A stretch of DNA of 5,184 nt from Syntrophomonadaceae bacterium. GTDB lineage: Bacteria > Bacillota > Dethiobacteria > DTU022 > UBA8154. The stretch lies in assembly GCA_007122565.1 (NCBI GenBank), contig SKTJ01000286.1:1-5184 (forward strand). The letters are read 5' to 3'. A program made the position numbers and the translations under genes. Position 1 is the stretch's first letter. The number at the start of each line of letters is the position of its first letter. Shown here piece after piece: positions 5,109-5,184 of this stretch. The notes below the pieces were generated by a model. That model did not search any database. It was not told the origin of the DNA and was given only the letters and a program-made list of their open reading frames with translations.

Positions 5109-5184
5109 TTGGAAATAGGCGAAATACTGGCCTGGCTTTATGATGAGGCGCTTGTGCTGCCGCTCACATTTATTATTTTCGCAG
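5109..5184 (+). CDS. Start of an unidentified, possibly membrane protein (cut by window edge)
   Basis: A frame opens with TTG at 5109 and stays open to the edge, giving 25 residues that include EILAWLYDEALVLPLTFIIFA. The hydrophobic run from about residue 15 suggests a membrane segment near the N-terminus. A run of seven G (5102-5108) could be the ribosome binding site, but it directly touches the TTG, so the true start could lie slightly further in, such as CTG 5127 or GTG 5154, or the gene may begin differently. The same frame is closed upstream by TAG at 5100-5102. A competing frame begins ATG ATG at 5140 but gives a Cys/Arg-rich sequence that looks less natural. The family cannot be named. 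The 10-nt gap after amrS would suit an operon member. Confidence 0.4.
   Translation, partial: MEIGEILAWLYDEALVLPLTFIIFA

Noticed and set aside
1..5184. CRISPR arrays, tRNA or rRNA genes, insertion sequences, prophage or defence genes
   Set aside because: No repeat-spacer pattern, no cloverleaf-like segment, no transposase or integrase, and no terminal inverted repeats with target duplications were seen on either strand.

Overview
The window carries five genes, all on the + strand, plus what looks like the first 25 codons of a sixth running off the right edge. It reads as a chromosomal piece of an endospore-forming, probably anaerobic member of the Clostridia, of Peptococcaceae or Moorella type. 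The reasons are the spore-cortex amidase CwlD, the strong GGAGG-type ribosome binding sites, the moderate GC content, the GTG/TTG starts, and a Clostridia-style LigB/AMMECR1/radical SAM cluster. The genus is inference only.

Layout: positions 1-94 hold no gene I can confirm, only short frame tails and a spaced inverted repeat. 95-814 is cwlD, which makes muramic-delta-lactam in the spore cortex. A weak intrinsic terminator (815-840), a 13-bp palindrome (840-852) and a tandem 11-bp direct repeat (871-892) fill the gap before the next gene. 928-2619 encodes a full-length AMP-forming fatty acyl-CoA synthetase-like protein whose ATP-handling and catalytic motifs are degenerate, including loss of the motif A10 lysine.

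2681-5098 is a compact three-gene unit: a LigB-like class III extradiol dioxygenase-fold protein, an AMMECR1-domain protein starting 1 nt after the LigB stop, and the AmmeMemoRadiSam radical SAM enzyme. This is a widely conserved set whose reaction is not established. The first two parts are often found as one fused protein; here they are separate genes. No MEMO1-type gene is present in the window, so the LigB-like protein probably fills that slot. After 5098 a possible TTG-started membrane protein begins.

Working together: the last three genes very likely form one operon and one pathway. cwlD is functionally separate. The acyl-CoA synthetase-like gene lies 61 nt upstream of the LigB-like gene with no terminator seen between them, so co-transcription is possible, but nothing in the sequence proves a shared function. 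The two best leads are the degenerate acyl-CoA synthetase, which is intact as an ORF and so probably maintained, and the unfused LigB/AMMECR1/radical SAM cassette.
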